Assembly (NCBI GenBank): GCA_017483465.1
Contig: JAFUWN010000012.1
Span: 22,747 to 86,746, forward strand
DNA length: 64,000 nucleotides
Direction of reading: 5' to 3'
DNA from: Oscillospiraceae bacterium
GTDB taxonomy: Bacteria > Bacillota > Clostridia > Oscillospirales > Ruminococcaceae
Of the stretch, positions 17,388-25,964 are shown piece by piece. Under the pieces are notes generated by a model. It was not told the DNA's origin. It searched no databases and saw nothing but the letters and a program-made list of their open reading frames with translations. Both the position numbers and the translations under genes were made by a program. Positions within the stretch are counted from its first letter, which is position 1, and each line of letters begins with the position of its first letter.

Positions 17388-18029
17388 TTATAAAAATCCA
17401 TGTTCAGCGAGGAAATTTTCCGAGATTCCTCCGGACGGATTCCTGAAATTGCAGAGTTTTTCGACATATTTAGCGATGATATCGCATTCCAGATTGACGA
17501 TCTCTCCGGCTTTTTTCTGTAATAAGATTGTTTCTTCTCCGGTATGGGGAATAATCGAGACAGAGAAATCCTGATTTGAAATTTTCGCAACGGTCAGGCT
17601 GATACCGTCAATTGCAACCGAACCTTTTTCGACGATATATTTTAATATCTCCGGTTTTGCCGAAATCTTTACCCAGACCGCATTTTTTTCTTTTTTGAGC
17701 GATTTGATCACTCCGGTTCCGTCAATATGACCGGAGACGATATGACCGCCGAATCTGCCGTTTGCAGACATGGCACGTTCCAGATTCACCGGACTGCCGG
17801 ATTTCAGAGAGCCTAAATTAGTTCTTCTCATAGTTTCGGGCATGACATCGGCTGAAAAGCATGTCTGATCGAATTTGCAGACCGTCAGGCAAGTACCGTT
17901 CACGGCGATACTGTCACCGATATGCAGATCTGATAAAATCTTGCTGGCTGATACGGTCAGCACGCAAGTATCAGCCCCCGTCTGAATTTTCCTGATGTTT
18001 CCGATTTCTTCAATAATACCTGTAAACAT
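17388..18029 (-). CDS. ribE: Riboflavin synthase, alpha chain
   Basis: It dismutates two lumazines to riboflavin and the pyrimidine precursor. The 213-residue protein has the MFTGIIEEIG start and two lumazine-binding repeats: GDSIAVNGTCLTV in the first and GSVAIDGISLTV in the second. The sequence FGGHIVSGHIDGTG joins them. It follows ribD by two bases, so it is tightly coupled. Confidence 0.96.
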   Translation of the reverse strand: MFTGIIEEIGNIRKIQTGADTCVLTVSASKILSDLHIGDSIAVNGTCLTVCKFDQTCFSADVMPETMRRTNLGSLKSGSPVNLERAMSANGRFGGHIVSGHIDGTGVIKSLKKEKNAVWVKISAKPEILKYIVEKGSVAIDGISLTVAKISNQDFSVSIIPHTGEETILLQKKAGEIVNLECDIIAKYVEKLCNFRNPSGGISENFLAEHGFL

Positions 18030-18031
18030 GA

Positions 18032-19123
18032 TTATTCTCCGAGTATATCATAATCTAATAAAATATCGCTTCCGTAACGTCTGATTTCAGGTTCTGTGAG
18101 CAGATAGGCTTCATCGACTTCGGCGACTCCCAAGCCTCCGACAGCAGTCTTTGCCGAAACACCGCCGAAAATTTTAGAAGCAATATAAATCTGAATATGC
18201 TGAACAATTCCGGCTCTTAACGCCGATTCATGCAGATGAGAACCGCCCTCCAGTAAAACACTGTCAATGCCCTGTGCTCCTAGTTTTTTCATGAGGGATT
18301 TTAAATCCACATAGCCCTCACAAGAGGGGACTTTCATAATCTGGACATTCTGATTTTCCAGTTTCTGAATTTTATTGCTGTCCTGACTGGCAGTTGCAAT
18401 AATCGTAGGCACATCCTTTGCTGTCCGGACAATATTGCAGTCCATAGGGATTCTGAGATGTGTATCACAGATAATTCTGACCGGATTGCTGGGATTTTCG
18501 ATTCTGCATGTCAGAGAGGGATTATCAGCGATCACAGTACCGATTCCGCACATGATACCGGAGAACAGTTTTCTTGTCTCATGGACATGCTGACGGGATA
18601 GCTCGCCTGTAATCCAGCGTGAAGCTCCGGTACGGGTAGCGGTCTTGCCGTCGGCAGTCATAGCGATCTTGATCATACAGTAAGGTGTTTTATTGGTAAT
18701 ATAATGAAAGAAAATCCGGTTGAGTCTGTCACATTTTTCTTTGCAGACTCCGGTAACGACTTCAATTCCGGCTTGTCTGAGCTGTTCAATACCTTTTCCG
18801 GCTACGAGCGGATTCGGGTCATCCGAGCCGATATAGACTTTTTTGATTCCAGCCTGAATAATAGCTTCTGTACAGGGCGGCTGTTTGCCGTGATGACAGC
18901 ATGGCTCGAGTGTGACATAAAGATCAGCCCCCTCCGGAGATTCGGTACAGTTCCGGAGGGCATTGCGTTCAGCATGGGGCTGACCGCAGGCTTCATGCCA
19001 GCCTTTGCCGATAATTCTGTCATCTTTGACGATCACCGCACCGACCAGCGGATTGGGATTGACAAAACCGATACCGTTTTCAGCGAGTTTGATGGCTGTC
19101 ATCATAAAAATATCTTCTTTCAT
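18032..19123 (-). CDS. ribD: Bifunctional pyrimidine deaminase/reductase
   Basis: RibD performs the second and third riboflavin steps. The 363-residue fusion has a zinc-dependent deaminase (about 1-145) with PHAERNAL and PCCHHGKQPPCTEA, and a reductase domain (about 150-363) with KIAMTADGKTAT, SRWITGE and the NADPH-site block DSVLLEGGSHLHESAL. It is the first gene of the operon, directly behind the FMN riboswitch. Confidence 0.97.
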   Translation of the reverse strand: MKEDIFMMTAIKLAENGIGFVNPNPLVGAVIVKDDRIIGKGWHEACGQPHAERNALRNCTESPEGADLYVTLEPCCHHGKQPPCTEAIIQAGIKKVYIGSDDPNPLVAGKGIEQLRQAGIEVVTGVCKEKCDRLNRIFFHYITNKTPYCMIKIAMTADGKTATRTGASRWITGELSRQHVHETRKLFSGIMCGIGTVIADNPSLTCRIENPSNPVRIICDTHLRIPMDCNIVRTAKDVPTIIATASQDSNKIQKLENQNVQIMKVPSCEGYVDLKSLMKKLGAQGIDSVLLEGGSHLHESALRAGIVQHIQIYIASKIFGGVSAKTAVGGLGVAEVDEAYLLTEPEIRRYGSDILLDYDILGE

Positions 19124-19172
19124 AAATTCAGCTCCTTATCATAATCATAATATATATATAAAGCAAATAAAA

Positions 19173-19194
19173 AGCCCCGGAAAATTTCCGAGGC
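19173..19194 (-). terminator. Intrinsic terminator of the FMN riboswitch
   Basis: On the minus strand GCCTCGGAAA pairs with TTTCCGGGGC and is followed by TTTTTATTTGC, between the riboswitch aptamer and ribD. This is the likely expression platform: FMN binding should favour termination. Confidence 0.8.
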
Positions 19195-19205
19195 ATGAAA
19201 AAGCA

Positions 19206-19313
19206 TTCTTCTCTCATCCGGACTATACCGTCGGTACCGGAATTTCACCGGTTCGGCATGTAGGCTTGCGGACTGTACCGCCGGTCATGACTTGCACATA
19301 ACCCCGAAGAATT
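19206..19313 (-). ncRNA. FMN riboswitch (RFN element)
   Basis: The minus strand carries the conserved RFN landmarks in order: TTCGGGG at the 5' side, GACCGGCGGTACAGTCCGC, GGTGAAATTCCGG and ACCGACGGTATAGTCCGG with the closing GATGAGAGAAG. This is a complete aptamer upstream of ribD, followed by a terminator hairpin. It should repress the whole rib operon when FMN is plentiful. Confidence 0.96.
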
Positions 19314-19334
19314 AATTTTTATATTTATAATTCT

Positions 19335-19364
19335 ATCATAGCATGTTTACGGCAGATTGTCAAG
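19335..19364 (-). promoter_or_regulatory. Promoter of the riboflavin operon
   Basis: Minus-strand TTGACA (19359-19364), 18-base spacer, extended -10 TGC-TATGAT (core 19335-19340), just upstream of the riboswitch. It overlaps the 3' end of the DUF3885-like gene. Confidence 0.65.
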
Positions 19365-19943
19365 TCTTTCCTGCATGATTTTTCTGTCATAGTCCAGGAA
19401 GAACGGTTCCAGCATGTAATAAAAATCCCGGAATTTCCGGCCGTCTGCGAAGACAATATCACAGCCTCTGTCATCATAGACAGAGAAAATACATTCGTTG
19501 CCGTAGGAAACAAAACTTTCTTCATGATTCTGCTTACCGAAATCCTCATAGATCAGATTTTTAATTATTTCCTGATGATTAAAATTTTGATGTCCGGCAT
19601 AACAGATAATTCTGTTTCTGTGCGTATGCATTTGACAGGCCTCATCCCAGTCATAGACAGGGAGATTTCTGATGATCTGATACTGATACTGATTCAGAAT
19701 TTCTGAAAAATCTTCTTCCGGCTGATCATCATAGTGCCAGTCATTGAAAATCAGAGCATTGGCTTTCTGATCAGGAAATACTATTTCATAAATCTGCAAG
19801 GCTCTGTCATAAGCGGTTTTCATCCGGATTTCATGGGTTTCTCCGACGGCCAGTTCACACCGGAGTGCAAGGGGATTCTGATAGAAATAAGGCTTGAGAT
19901 AGCTGAAATCCGGATTTTCTATCAGATTTTTAATTTTACTCAT
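19347..19943 (-). CDS. DUF3885-like protein
   Basis: A 198-residue soluble protein that resembles the DUF3885 family (YFYQNPLALRCELAVGE followed by a YDRALQIYEIVF block). No function is known. The frame stays open further upstream, but that part is a shadow of the overlapping Thr-rich gene; ATG at 19943, which overlaps that gene's stop by eight bases, fits coupling. Its 3' end overlaps the rib operon promoter. Confidence 0.65.
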   Translation of the reverse strand: MSKIKNLIENPDFSYLKPYFYQNPLALRCELAVGETHEIRMKTAYDRALQIYEIVFPDQKANALIFNDWHYDDQPEEDFSEILNQYQYQIIRNLPVYDWDEACQMHTHRNRIICYAGHQNFNHQEIIKNLIYEDFGKQNHEESFVSYGNECIFSVYDDRGCDIVFADGRKFRDFYYMLEPFFLDYDRKIMQERLDNLP

Positions 19944-20529
19944 TGCTGAAATCCGGAGCAACCGGATCGGCATTAATAATTTCTGCCTCCGGCGGAACAG
20001 TAACAGGGGGTTCTGTGACCACGACTTCTGTGATGGTCTGTACAGGTGGCTGTGTTTCCGGTTCCGGCGGAATCGTAACGGGTTCGGTCGGAGCAGGGGT
20101 TTCAATGATCTGCGGCTGTGTTTCTGTATAAACGGCAGTTGTAGTTTCTGTCTGTGTGACAGTATATACATTTCCGTAGTCATCTGTTTCGGTCTGGACG
20201 GTACTTGTAAAAATTTTGTCATACCAGGGAATATCGGTAGTTTCATCAGGGTCGAATGTTGTAGCGAGTGTTTCGGCACTGGCCGCCCAGGTCGAGAGCG
20301 TATGGGGCGGTTCTTTAGTTGTTTCTGCGATTTCCACGGGCAGTGTATCGGTTGTGGTAGTTTCAATAACAGTCGGTGCGGAAAGAGCGGCACTTCTGTC
20401 CCGCATTTTGATCGGGAACAGCATTAGGAAAAATAATACTGCTGCTGTAAACGCAAGCAGGACAGAACAGGCAATAACAGTCGCCTTGGTAGAATTATGC
20501 AGACCGGAAATCAGGCGTGAAAGTTTCAT
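19936..20529 (-). CDS. Membrane-anchored Thr/Pro/Glu-rich extracellular protein
   Basis: A 197-residue protein with a short cytoplasmic N-terminus, one membrane helix (about 18-40, ATVIACSVLLAFTAAVLFFL) and a long low-complexity outer part rich in Thr, Pro, Glu and Val (TETTTAVYTETQPQ, PPEPETQPP). No folded domain is recognisable. Similar layouts occur at 57741-58520 and 62247-63023. It may be a wall-spanning stalk or a glycosylated surface protein. Overlap with the next gene suggests the two act together. Confidence 0.75.
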   Translation of the reverse strand: MKLSRLISGLHNSTKATVIACSVLLAFTAAVLFFLMLFPIKMRDRSAALSAPTVIETTTTDTLPVEIAETTKEPPHTLSTWAASAETLATTFDPDETTDIPWYDKIFTSTVQTETDDYGNVYTVTQTETTTAVYTETQPQIIETPAPTEPVTIPPEPETQPPVQTITEVVVTEPPVTVPPEAEIINADPVAPDFSNE

Positions 20530-20591
20530 GAAAAAATCTATCTCCTCTGTTGTATCTCACATGTGTGAAGCAATATTTTTAGTCTTTTACT

Positions 20592-20620
20592 AGTATAGCA
20601 CACAGATCTGAAAAAATCAA
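20592..20620 (-). promoter_or_regulatory. Promoter of the Thr/Pro-rich anchored protein gene
   Basis: Minus-strand TTGATT (20615-20620), 17 bases, extended -10 TGC-TATACT (core 20592-20597). Confidence 0.55.
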
Positions 20621-21444
20621 GTACAGGGAACCGTTTTTTCATTTTCTTTTCCGGCGGACTGTACTCTCCGGAATGCTGTCGGAGTCATGCCGACATGTCT
20701 CTTGAACTGCCGCATGAAATACACATCTGTCTCGAAGCCGCACTGCTGGGAAACTGCTGCAATAGGCTTGTCAGTAGTGGATAATAATTTTTTGGAATAG
20801 GCAATCCGGCTGGAGATGACATCCTGTGTACAGGTTGTGCCGAATGCGGCCAGATATAATTTATGAAAATAAGGTCTGCTGATTCCCAGTTCATCACAGA
20901 TATCCTGAATATACCAGCTGTCTGACGGATGAGCGTAGATTCTGTGCCGCAGAGCGGTAAGCTTGTCATAATGCGGAATTTCGGCGGCTCTGGAGACAGT
21001 ACCGTCAGAAGCTTCCATCAGCAGGCACATCAGGAGCTTGAGGGCATGTTCTCCCATTTCCAGGGAACAAGAGTTGTTTTCTTCCATAAAGGGCAGGAGG
21101 ATTTTCCAGATTTCCTCGACGGCCAGAGGCTGTGCGAGGGTATGGACTTCATACAGAGTCATGCCGGCTTCCTGAATTTTCCTGAAATAGCTGTCTGTCA
21201 TGCGTAACTGCATATAGCGGTAGAATGTAGCTTCCGGGGCTTCAATTTTAACAGTATCTTCAATCGGATACAACAGGAATGTAAACGGCTGCATATAATA
21301 ATTTTTCTCCTGAATTTTGAGCATTGTCCGGATACCGCTCATCAGCAGCAGATAATTTTTATCTTTCCGGGCTGAAAATTCATGATTTCCGTTTTTGACC
21401 TGCTGTCCGCAGTCAAGCAGACTGATTTCTTTTGTGAGTATCAT
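20617..21444 (-). CDS. AraC-family transcriptional regulator
   Basis: A 275-residue regulator with an N-terminal cupin-like sensing part (about 1-150) and a C-terminal pair of helix-turn-helix motifs (about 165-265): WYIQDICDELGISRPYFHKLY, then KPIAAVSQQCGFETDVYFMRQFKRHVGMTP. AraC proteins with this layout usually respond to a sugar or stress ligand; neither ligand nor target is visible. Start ATG has a GGGGAG ribosome site. Neighbouring genes on the same strand are separated by their own promoters. Confidence 0.9.
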   Translation of the reverse strand: MILTKEISLLDCGQQVKNGNHEFSARKDKNYLLLMSGIRTMLKIQEKNYYMQPFTFLLYPIEDTVKIEAPEATFYRYMQLRMTDSYFRKIQEAGMTLYEVHTLAQPLAVEEIWKILLPFMEENNSCSLEMGEHALKLLMCLLMEASDGTVSRAAEIPHYDKLTALRHRIYAHPSDSWYIQDICDELGISRPYFHKLYLAAFGTTCTQDVISSRIAYSKKLLSTTDKPIAAVSQQCGFETDVYFMRQFKRHVGMTPTAFRRVQSAGKENEKTVPCT

Positions 21445-21500
21445 AGTAATTCTCCCCTCAGAATCATATAAAATTTGATAAACGAAGTGTTCATGATATT

Positions 21501-21529
21501 ATCATACTACATTTCAGAGAATTTGTCAA
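21501..21529 (-). promoter_or_regulatory. Promoter of the AraC-family gene
   Basis: Minus-strand TTGACA (21524-21529), 17 bases, TATGAT (21501-21506). Confidence 0.65.
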
Positions 21530-21614
21530 CCTCAAAAACGATTTTTTTTGACAATAAAAAGACTTTTCTGTCATACAGGCAACTGACGGATTATATTTTT
21601 ATTCTGAAAGCAAG

Positions 21615-21642
21615 AACTCCCCTTTGTGAGAAAAGGGGAGTT
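21615..21642 (-). terminator. Terminator of the lysine-biosynthesis operon
   Basis: AACTCCCCTTT pairs with AAAGGGGAGTT across a 6-base loop just after dapB. The U-tract on the minus strand is weak (TCTTGCTTTC), so termination may be partial. Confidence 0.6.
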
Positions 21643-21656
21643 TGAGAAGTATTGAT

Positions 21657-22418
21657 TTAATCGCTCATAAGAGCACTCATGTCATACATGCCGGTTTTCT
21701 GATTTTTCAGGAATACGGCCGCATTGACTGCACCGACAGCGAAGACTTCTTTAGAAGCCGCACTGTGTGAGAGTGTGATGACTTCATCATGACCGGCAAA
21801 AATAATATCATGTTCACCGACAATCGTACCGCCACGGATGGCATGTAAGCCGATTTCTGTTTTTTCACGCTTCTGTCTCTTGGAATGTCTGTCATAGACA
21901 TAATGATACTGCTGATCAAGAGACTGATTTATCGCATCGGCAATCATGAGAGCCGTACCGCTGGGGGCATCGATTTTCTGATTATGATGTTTCTCGACAA
22001 TTTCAATATCAAACTGATTTCCCAGAATTGCCGCTGCTTTTTTGGCAAGCTGTACCAGCAGGTTAATCCCCAGAGACATATTGAACGAGAAGAACACCGG
22101 AATGCGTTCAGAAGCTTTCCTGATCTTAGCAATCTGTTCTTCTGAATAGCCGGTTGTTGCCAGTACGCACGGAACACCGTTCACAAGGCAGTAATTCAGC
22201 AGAGTGTCAAGTACTGCCGGATTGGAAAAATCAATGATCACATCCGGCTTTTCCGGCAAGGCTGAGAAATCTTGATAGATTTTAAAATCTGCATAAGATT
22301 CTGTTCTGAGATCGACTCCGGCAAGGACAGTACAGTCCTCACGGCTTGCGACGGCCGCCGCAACTGCGTGCCCCATTTTTCCGGAAGCTCCGGAGATAAC
22401 AATTTTTGTCTGTTCCAT
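21657..22418 (-). CDS. dapB: 4-hydroxy-tetrahydrodipicolinate reductase
   Basis: DapB reduces the DapA product with NAD(P)H in diaminopimelate/lysine synthesis. The 253-residue protein has the nucleotide-binding GASGKMGHAV, the ATTGYSEEQ block and the substrate signature EKHHNQKIDAPSGTA with its His pair and Lys. A strong GAGGAG ribosome site precedes it. It is the third gene of a lysine-riboswitch operon. Confidence 0.96.
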   Translation of the reverse strand: MEQTKIVISGASGKMGHAVAAAVASREDCTVLAGVDLRTESYADFKIYQDFSALPEKPDVIIDFSNPAVLDTLLNYCLVNGVPCVLATTGYSEEQIAKIRKASERIPVFFSFNMSLGINLLVQLAKKAAAILGNQFDIEIVEKHHNQKIDAPSGTALMIADAINQSLDQQYHYVYDRHSKRQKREKTEIGLHAIRGGTIVGEHDIIFAGHDEVITLSHSAASKEVFAVGAVNAAVFLKNQKTGMYDMSALMSD

Positions 22419-22445
22419 AGCTTTTCTCCTCCTGATGTAAGAAAA

Positions 22446-23348
22446 TTAATCCACAACAGAAACAGGCATACCCAGTCTCTGCATTGCAGACATCAGACGG
22501 GCAACGTTATCCGTACTCATCTTGGTAAGCGGCATTCTGCACGCTCCGGAAGGCATTCCGAGACGGTTCATCGCTTCCTTGACCGGAATCGGGTTCACTT
22601 CGCAGAACAGGGAATTGATCAGCTCCAGATATTTCAGCTGCATTTCTCCGGCCTTCCGGAAATCGTTATTCAGACAGAGCTGTGTGATTTCATGTGTTTC
22701 TTTCGGCAGAATATTGGATAATACAGAGATGACACCCTTGCCGCCCAGAGACATGATCGGGACAATCATATCATCATTGCCGCTGTAGATATCAATCAGA
22801 TCACCGCAGACGGCCGCAACCTGTGCAGTATAGCTGATATTGCCGGAAGCTTCCTTGATAGCGGCGATATTCTTGTGATGAGCCAGCTTTTCTACTGTTT
22901 CCACAGCGATATTCATGCCGGTTCTGCCGGGGATATTATAGAGAATAATCGGAATCTTGACACTGTTTGCAATGATCGTGAAATGATCCAGCAGGCCTGC
23001 CTGTGTGGTCTTGTTATAATAAGGCGTTACTAATAACAAGCCGTCTGCACCGAGATTCTGTGCTTCTACAGAGAGTTCAATTGCATAGCGTGTGTCATTG
23101 CTGCCTGTTCCGGCGATGACCGGAATTCTGTGATTGGTATAATCCACCGCAAACTTGATACACTCACGATGTTCTTCATCGGACATTGTAGAAGATTCTC
23201 CGGTCGTACCGCAGATGACAATAGCGTCTGTGCCGTTGTCAATCTGATAGTCGATATTTTTTCCGAGACCCTCGTAATTAATAGAGCCGTCAAGATTGAA
23301 CGGTGTGGTAATGGCAACAGCCGCACCGGTAAAAATCGTATTTTTCAT
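22446..23348 (-). CDS. dapA: 4-hydroxy-tetrahydrodipicolinate synthase
   Basis: DapA condenses pyruvate with aspartate semialdehyde. The 300-residue TIM-barrel protein has CGTTGESSTM, YNIPGRTGMNI (catalytic Tyr) and the Schiff-base Lys in IAAIKEASGN. Length is normal. It lies between asd and dapB with short gaps. Confidence 0.97.
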   Translation of the reverse strand: MKNTIFTGAAVAITTPFNLDGSINYEGLGKNIDYQIDNGTDAIVICGTTGESSTMSDEEHRECIKFAVDYTNHRIPVIAGTGSNDTRYAIELSVEAQNLGADGLLLVTPYYNKTTQAGLLDHFTIIANSVKIPIILYNIPGRTGMNIAVETVEKLAHHKNIAAIKEASGNISYTAQVAAVCGDLIDIYSGNDDMIVPIMSLGGKGVISVLSNILPKETHEITQLCLNNDFRKAGEMQLKYLELINSLFCEVNPIPVKEAMNRLGMPSGACRMPLTKMSTDNVARLMSAMQRLGMPVSVVD

Positions 23349-23379
23349 AGCGAAAACCTCACTTTATGATAATAATAAA

Positions 23380-24459
23380 TTAATCAAAATAGCCCTTTGC
23401 AGCGAGTAATTCAGCCAGCAGAACGCCGCCGCCTGCGGCACCTCTGAGCGTATTGTGAGACAGGCACACAAACTTATAATCATACTGTGTATCTTCACGG
23501 AGACGGCCGACAGAAACTGCCATACCGCCCTCAAGCATTCTGTCAAGTTTTGCCTGCGGTCTGTTGTCTTCTGTGAAATAATGAATAAACTGCTTCGGAG
23601 CAGAAGGCAGCTCCAGTTCCTGCGGAACACCCTTGAATTCTTCCCAGAGCTTCAGGATTTCTTCTTTAGAGGGCTTATTTTCAAAGCTTACAAATACTGC
23701 CGCAGTATGGCCGTTGGAAACCGGCACACGCAGACACTGTGTTGTAATATTGGGAGTTTCTGCCTTGACGATCTGGCCGTTCTTGATTTCTCCCCATACT
23801 TTGAGCGGTTCCTGTTCGGATTTTTCTTCTTCACCGCCGATGAACGGGATTAAATTATCCACCATTTCCGGCCATGTCTCGAAAGTTTTTCCTGCTCCGG
23901 AGATTGCCTGATAGGTGCAGGCCAGCACGTTCTTGAGGCCGAATTTTCTCAGCGGGTGCAGAGCCGGGACATAGCTCTGAATCGAGCAGTTGGATTTTAC
24001 GGCGATAAAGCCCTTTTTCGTACCGAGTCTCTTTCTCTGGGATTCGATAATTTCGATATGTTCCGGGTTCAGTTCCGGCACAACCATAGGCACGTCAGGG
24101 GTAAATCTGTGGGCAGAGTTATTGGAAATCACAGGGCATTCAGCTTTTGCGTAGCGTTCTTCGAGGGCTTTGATTTCCTCTTTTTTCATATCGACAGCAC
24201 AGAACACGAAATCTACCTGAGAAACGATTTCATTCATATCGGCATTCAGATCTTTCACGATCATAGATTTCAGATTTTCCGGGATAGGTTCTGTCATAGC
24301 CCATTTTGCACCGGCGGCTTCTTCGTAGGTTTTGCCTGCACTTCTGGGAGAAGCGGCCAATACGGTAACGTTAAACCACGGATGATTGGCGAGCAGAGTA
24401 GCAAATCTCTGGCCGACCATACCTGTTGCACCTAAAATTCCGACTTTGTACTGTTTCAT
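23380..24459 (-). CDS. asd: Aspartate-semialdehyde dehydrogenase, archaeal type
   Basis: It reduces aspartyl phosphate to aspartate semialdehyde, the branch point for lysine, threonine and methionine. The 359-residue protein has GATGMVGQRF, SNNSAHR and the catalytic Cys in KSNCSIQSYV. The SNCSIQS form and length point to the archaeal/fungal type that is also found in Clostridia rather than the common bacterial PNCSTIQ type. It is the first gene behind the lysine riboswitch. Confidence 0.94.
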   Translation of the reverse strand: MKQYKVGILGATGMVGQRFATLLANHPWFNVTVLAASPRSAGKTYEEAAGAKWAMTEPIPENLKSMIVKDLNADMNEIVSQVDFVFCAVDMKKEEIKALEERYAKAECPVISNNSAHRFTPDVPMVVPELNPEHIEIIESQRKRLGTKKGFIAVKSNCSIQSYVPALHPLRKFGLKNVLACTYQAISGAGKTFETWPEMVDNLIPFIGGEEEKSEQEPLKVWGEIKNGQIVKAETPNITTQCLRVPVSNGHTAAVFVSFENKPSKEEILKLWEEFKGVPQELELPSAPKQFIHYFTEDNRPQAKLDRMLEGGMAVSVGRLREDTQYDYKFVCLSHNTLRGAAGGGVLLAELLAAKGYFD

Positions 24460-24524
24460 AACTGCATGACTCCTTTTAATTTAATTAATTTAATTAATTT
24501 AAGAAATTAAATCTATGAAAATAA

Positions 24525-24550
24525 ATGAACCGGCTTGAAAACCGGTTCAT
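24525..24550 (-). terminator. Terminator of the lysine riboswitch
   Basis: A perfect 9-bp stem, ATGAACCGG/CCGGTTCAT, is followed on the minus strand by TTTATTTT. It lies between the aptamer and asd and is the likely expression platform. Confidence 0.75.
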
Positions 24551-24569
24551 CATGTGCTATAATAGAAAT

Positions 24570-24750
24570 ACAGGCAGACCCTGCCGATAGCTCTCCATCA
24601 ACACATGATGACAGTGCAGGACTTGTTCAGCCAGGCACCAGAAACGGAATTTGTTCAGAAAACGCCGTATCTTCGGCGGTCTTGCCTTTTGCCGTTCGTC
24701 AGGGAACCGAACTTTCTCAGAACAGTGACTCATCTTGACCGCACCTCTAT
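24570..24750 (-). ncRNA. Lysine riboswitch (L box)
   Basis: The minus strand shows the L-box landmarks in order: AGAGGTGCGG near the 5' end, AGATGAGTCAC, the CGCCGAAG block, the CCTGGCTG region, and TGATGGAGAGCTATC at the 3' side. It sits between a good promoter and a terminator upstream of asd-dapA-dapB, so lysine should switch the operon off. This explains the 380-base gene-free stretch here. Confidence 0.93.
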
Positions 24751-24762
24751 CTTCATAGTACT

Positions 24763-24791
24763 ATCATAGCATGATTTGACTTATTTGTCAA
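24763..24791 (-). promoter_or_regulatory. Promoter of the asd-dapA-dapB operon
   Basis: Minus-strand TTGACA (24786-24791), 17 bases, extended -10 TGC-TATGAT (core 24763-24768). Confidence 0.7.
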
Positions 24792-24839
24792 TAGCTATTT
24801 TTAAATTTTTTATTAATTTTATGAAAGAAGGATGTTATT

Positions 24840-25871
24840 ATGCAGAAATCAGATTTTTATTATGACTTACCGGAAGAACTGATCGCCCAGCACCCTGCTG
24901 AACCGAGAAACAGTTCCCGTATGATGGCCGTCAGCAGAGCAACAGGGGAGATACAGCATTTACATTTCTATGATCTGGGGAAATTGCTGAAACCGGGGGA
25001 TTTGCTTGTCATGAATGATTCCCGGGTGCTTCCGGCCAGACTCTACGGAGAAAAGGAAAATACAGGCAGTTTTGTCGAATTTCTGCTTCTGAATCAGATT
25101 GCTGACAAACAGTGGGAGATCATCTGCCGTCCCGGTAAAAAATGCAAACCCGGTGCAAGATTCCGCTTCGGAAACGGCAGACTGCTCGCCGAAATACTCG
25201 AAATCAAAGAAGACGGCAACAGAATTGTCAGATTCGAGTGCGAGGGGAATTTCTATACTGCTCTTGAAGAAGTCGGACAAATGCCGCTTCCGCCTTATAT
25301 TACCGAAAAACTGGAAGACAAAGAACGCTATCAGACTGTTTATTCCAGAGAATTAGGCTCGGCGGCCGCTCCGACTGCCGGACTGCATTTCACAAAAGAA
25401 ATGCTCTCTGACTTGCAGAACCAGGGTGTGAATCTGGCATATGTCACGCTTCATGTCGGACTCGGAACGTTCCGGCCTGTGAAAGAAAATGACATTCTCA
25501 AACATCATATGCATACAGAACATTTTATGCTGCCGCAGAAAACAGCTGATCTGATCAATCAGACCAAGAAAAACGGCGGACGTGTGATCTCAGTCGGAAC
25601 AACTTCATGCAGAACGCTTGAATCTGCCGCTCAGAGATGTCCTGACGGCCTGACGGCCTGTGAGGGCGATACAGATATATTTATCTATCCGGGCTATGAA
25701 TTTCAGGTCATTGACGGTCTGATTACCAATTTTCATCTTCCGGAATCGACTCTGATCATGCTTGTTTCGGCCTTTATGGGCTATGAACATACTATGCAGG
25801 CATATCAGACCGCCGTAAAAGAGAAATATCGCTTTTTCTCGTTCGGAGATTCCATGTTGATTGCGGATTAA
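24840..25871 (+). CDS. queA: tRNA epoxyqueuosine precursor enzyme (SAM:tRNA ribosyltransferase-isomerase)
   Basis: QueA transfers and isomerises the ribosyl part of S-adenosylmethionine to preQ1 in tRNA, making epoxyqueuosine. The 343-residue protein has the standard blocks FYYDLPEELIAQHP near the start, NDSRVLPARL, GSAAAPTAGLHFT, VTLHVGLGTFRPV and TNFHLPESTLIMLVSAF. Length is typical. It has an AAGAAGGA ribosome site; tgt and other queuosine genes are not in the window. Confidence 0.97.
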   Translation: MQKSDFYYDLPEELIAQHPAEPRNSSRMMAVSRATGEIQHLHFYDLGKLLKPGDLLVMNDSRVLPARLYGEKENTGSFVEFLLLNQIADKQWEIICRPGKKCKPGARFRFGNGRLLAEILEIKEDGNRIVRFECEGNFYTALEEVGQMPLPPYITEKLEDKERYQTVYSRELGSAAAPTAGLHFTKEMLSDLQNQGVNLAYVTLHVGLGTFRPVKENDILKHHMHTEHFMLPQKTADLINQTKKNGGRVISVGTTSCRTLESAAQRCPDGLTACEGDTDIFIYPGYEFQVIDGLITNFHLPESTLIMLVSAFMGYEHTMQAYQTAVKEKYRFFSFGDSMLIAD

Positions 25872-25964
25872 AAAAATTTTTTATTTTTTTCTGAAAATCA
25901 CTTAGTGTTTTCCTGTGCTCAGTCCGTCTAAGTAGTGAAAGCCCCAGAAAGGAGTTATCCAGTT

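Noticed and set aside
19944-20393. N-terminal extension of the DUF3885-like frame
   Set aside because: It lies in another frame of the Thr/Pro-rich gene and gives Pro/Arg/Ser-rich nonsense; the coupled ATG at 19943 explains the start.
24535-24738. Open frame of 67 codons upstream of asd
   Set aside because: It lies inside the lysine riboswitch and its terminator; there is no ribosome site.
25872-25964. ECF-type promoter upstream of the sigma factor
   Set aside because: A CGTCTA -10-like box is present, but no matching -35 box was found at 16-17 bases, so it is mentioned only in the gene entry.
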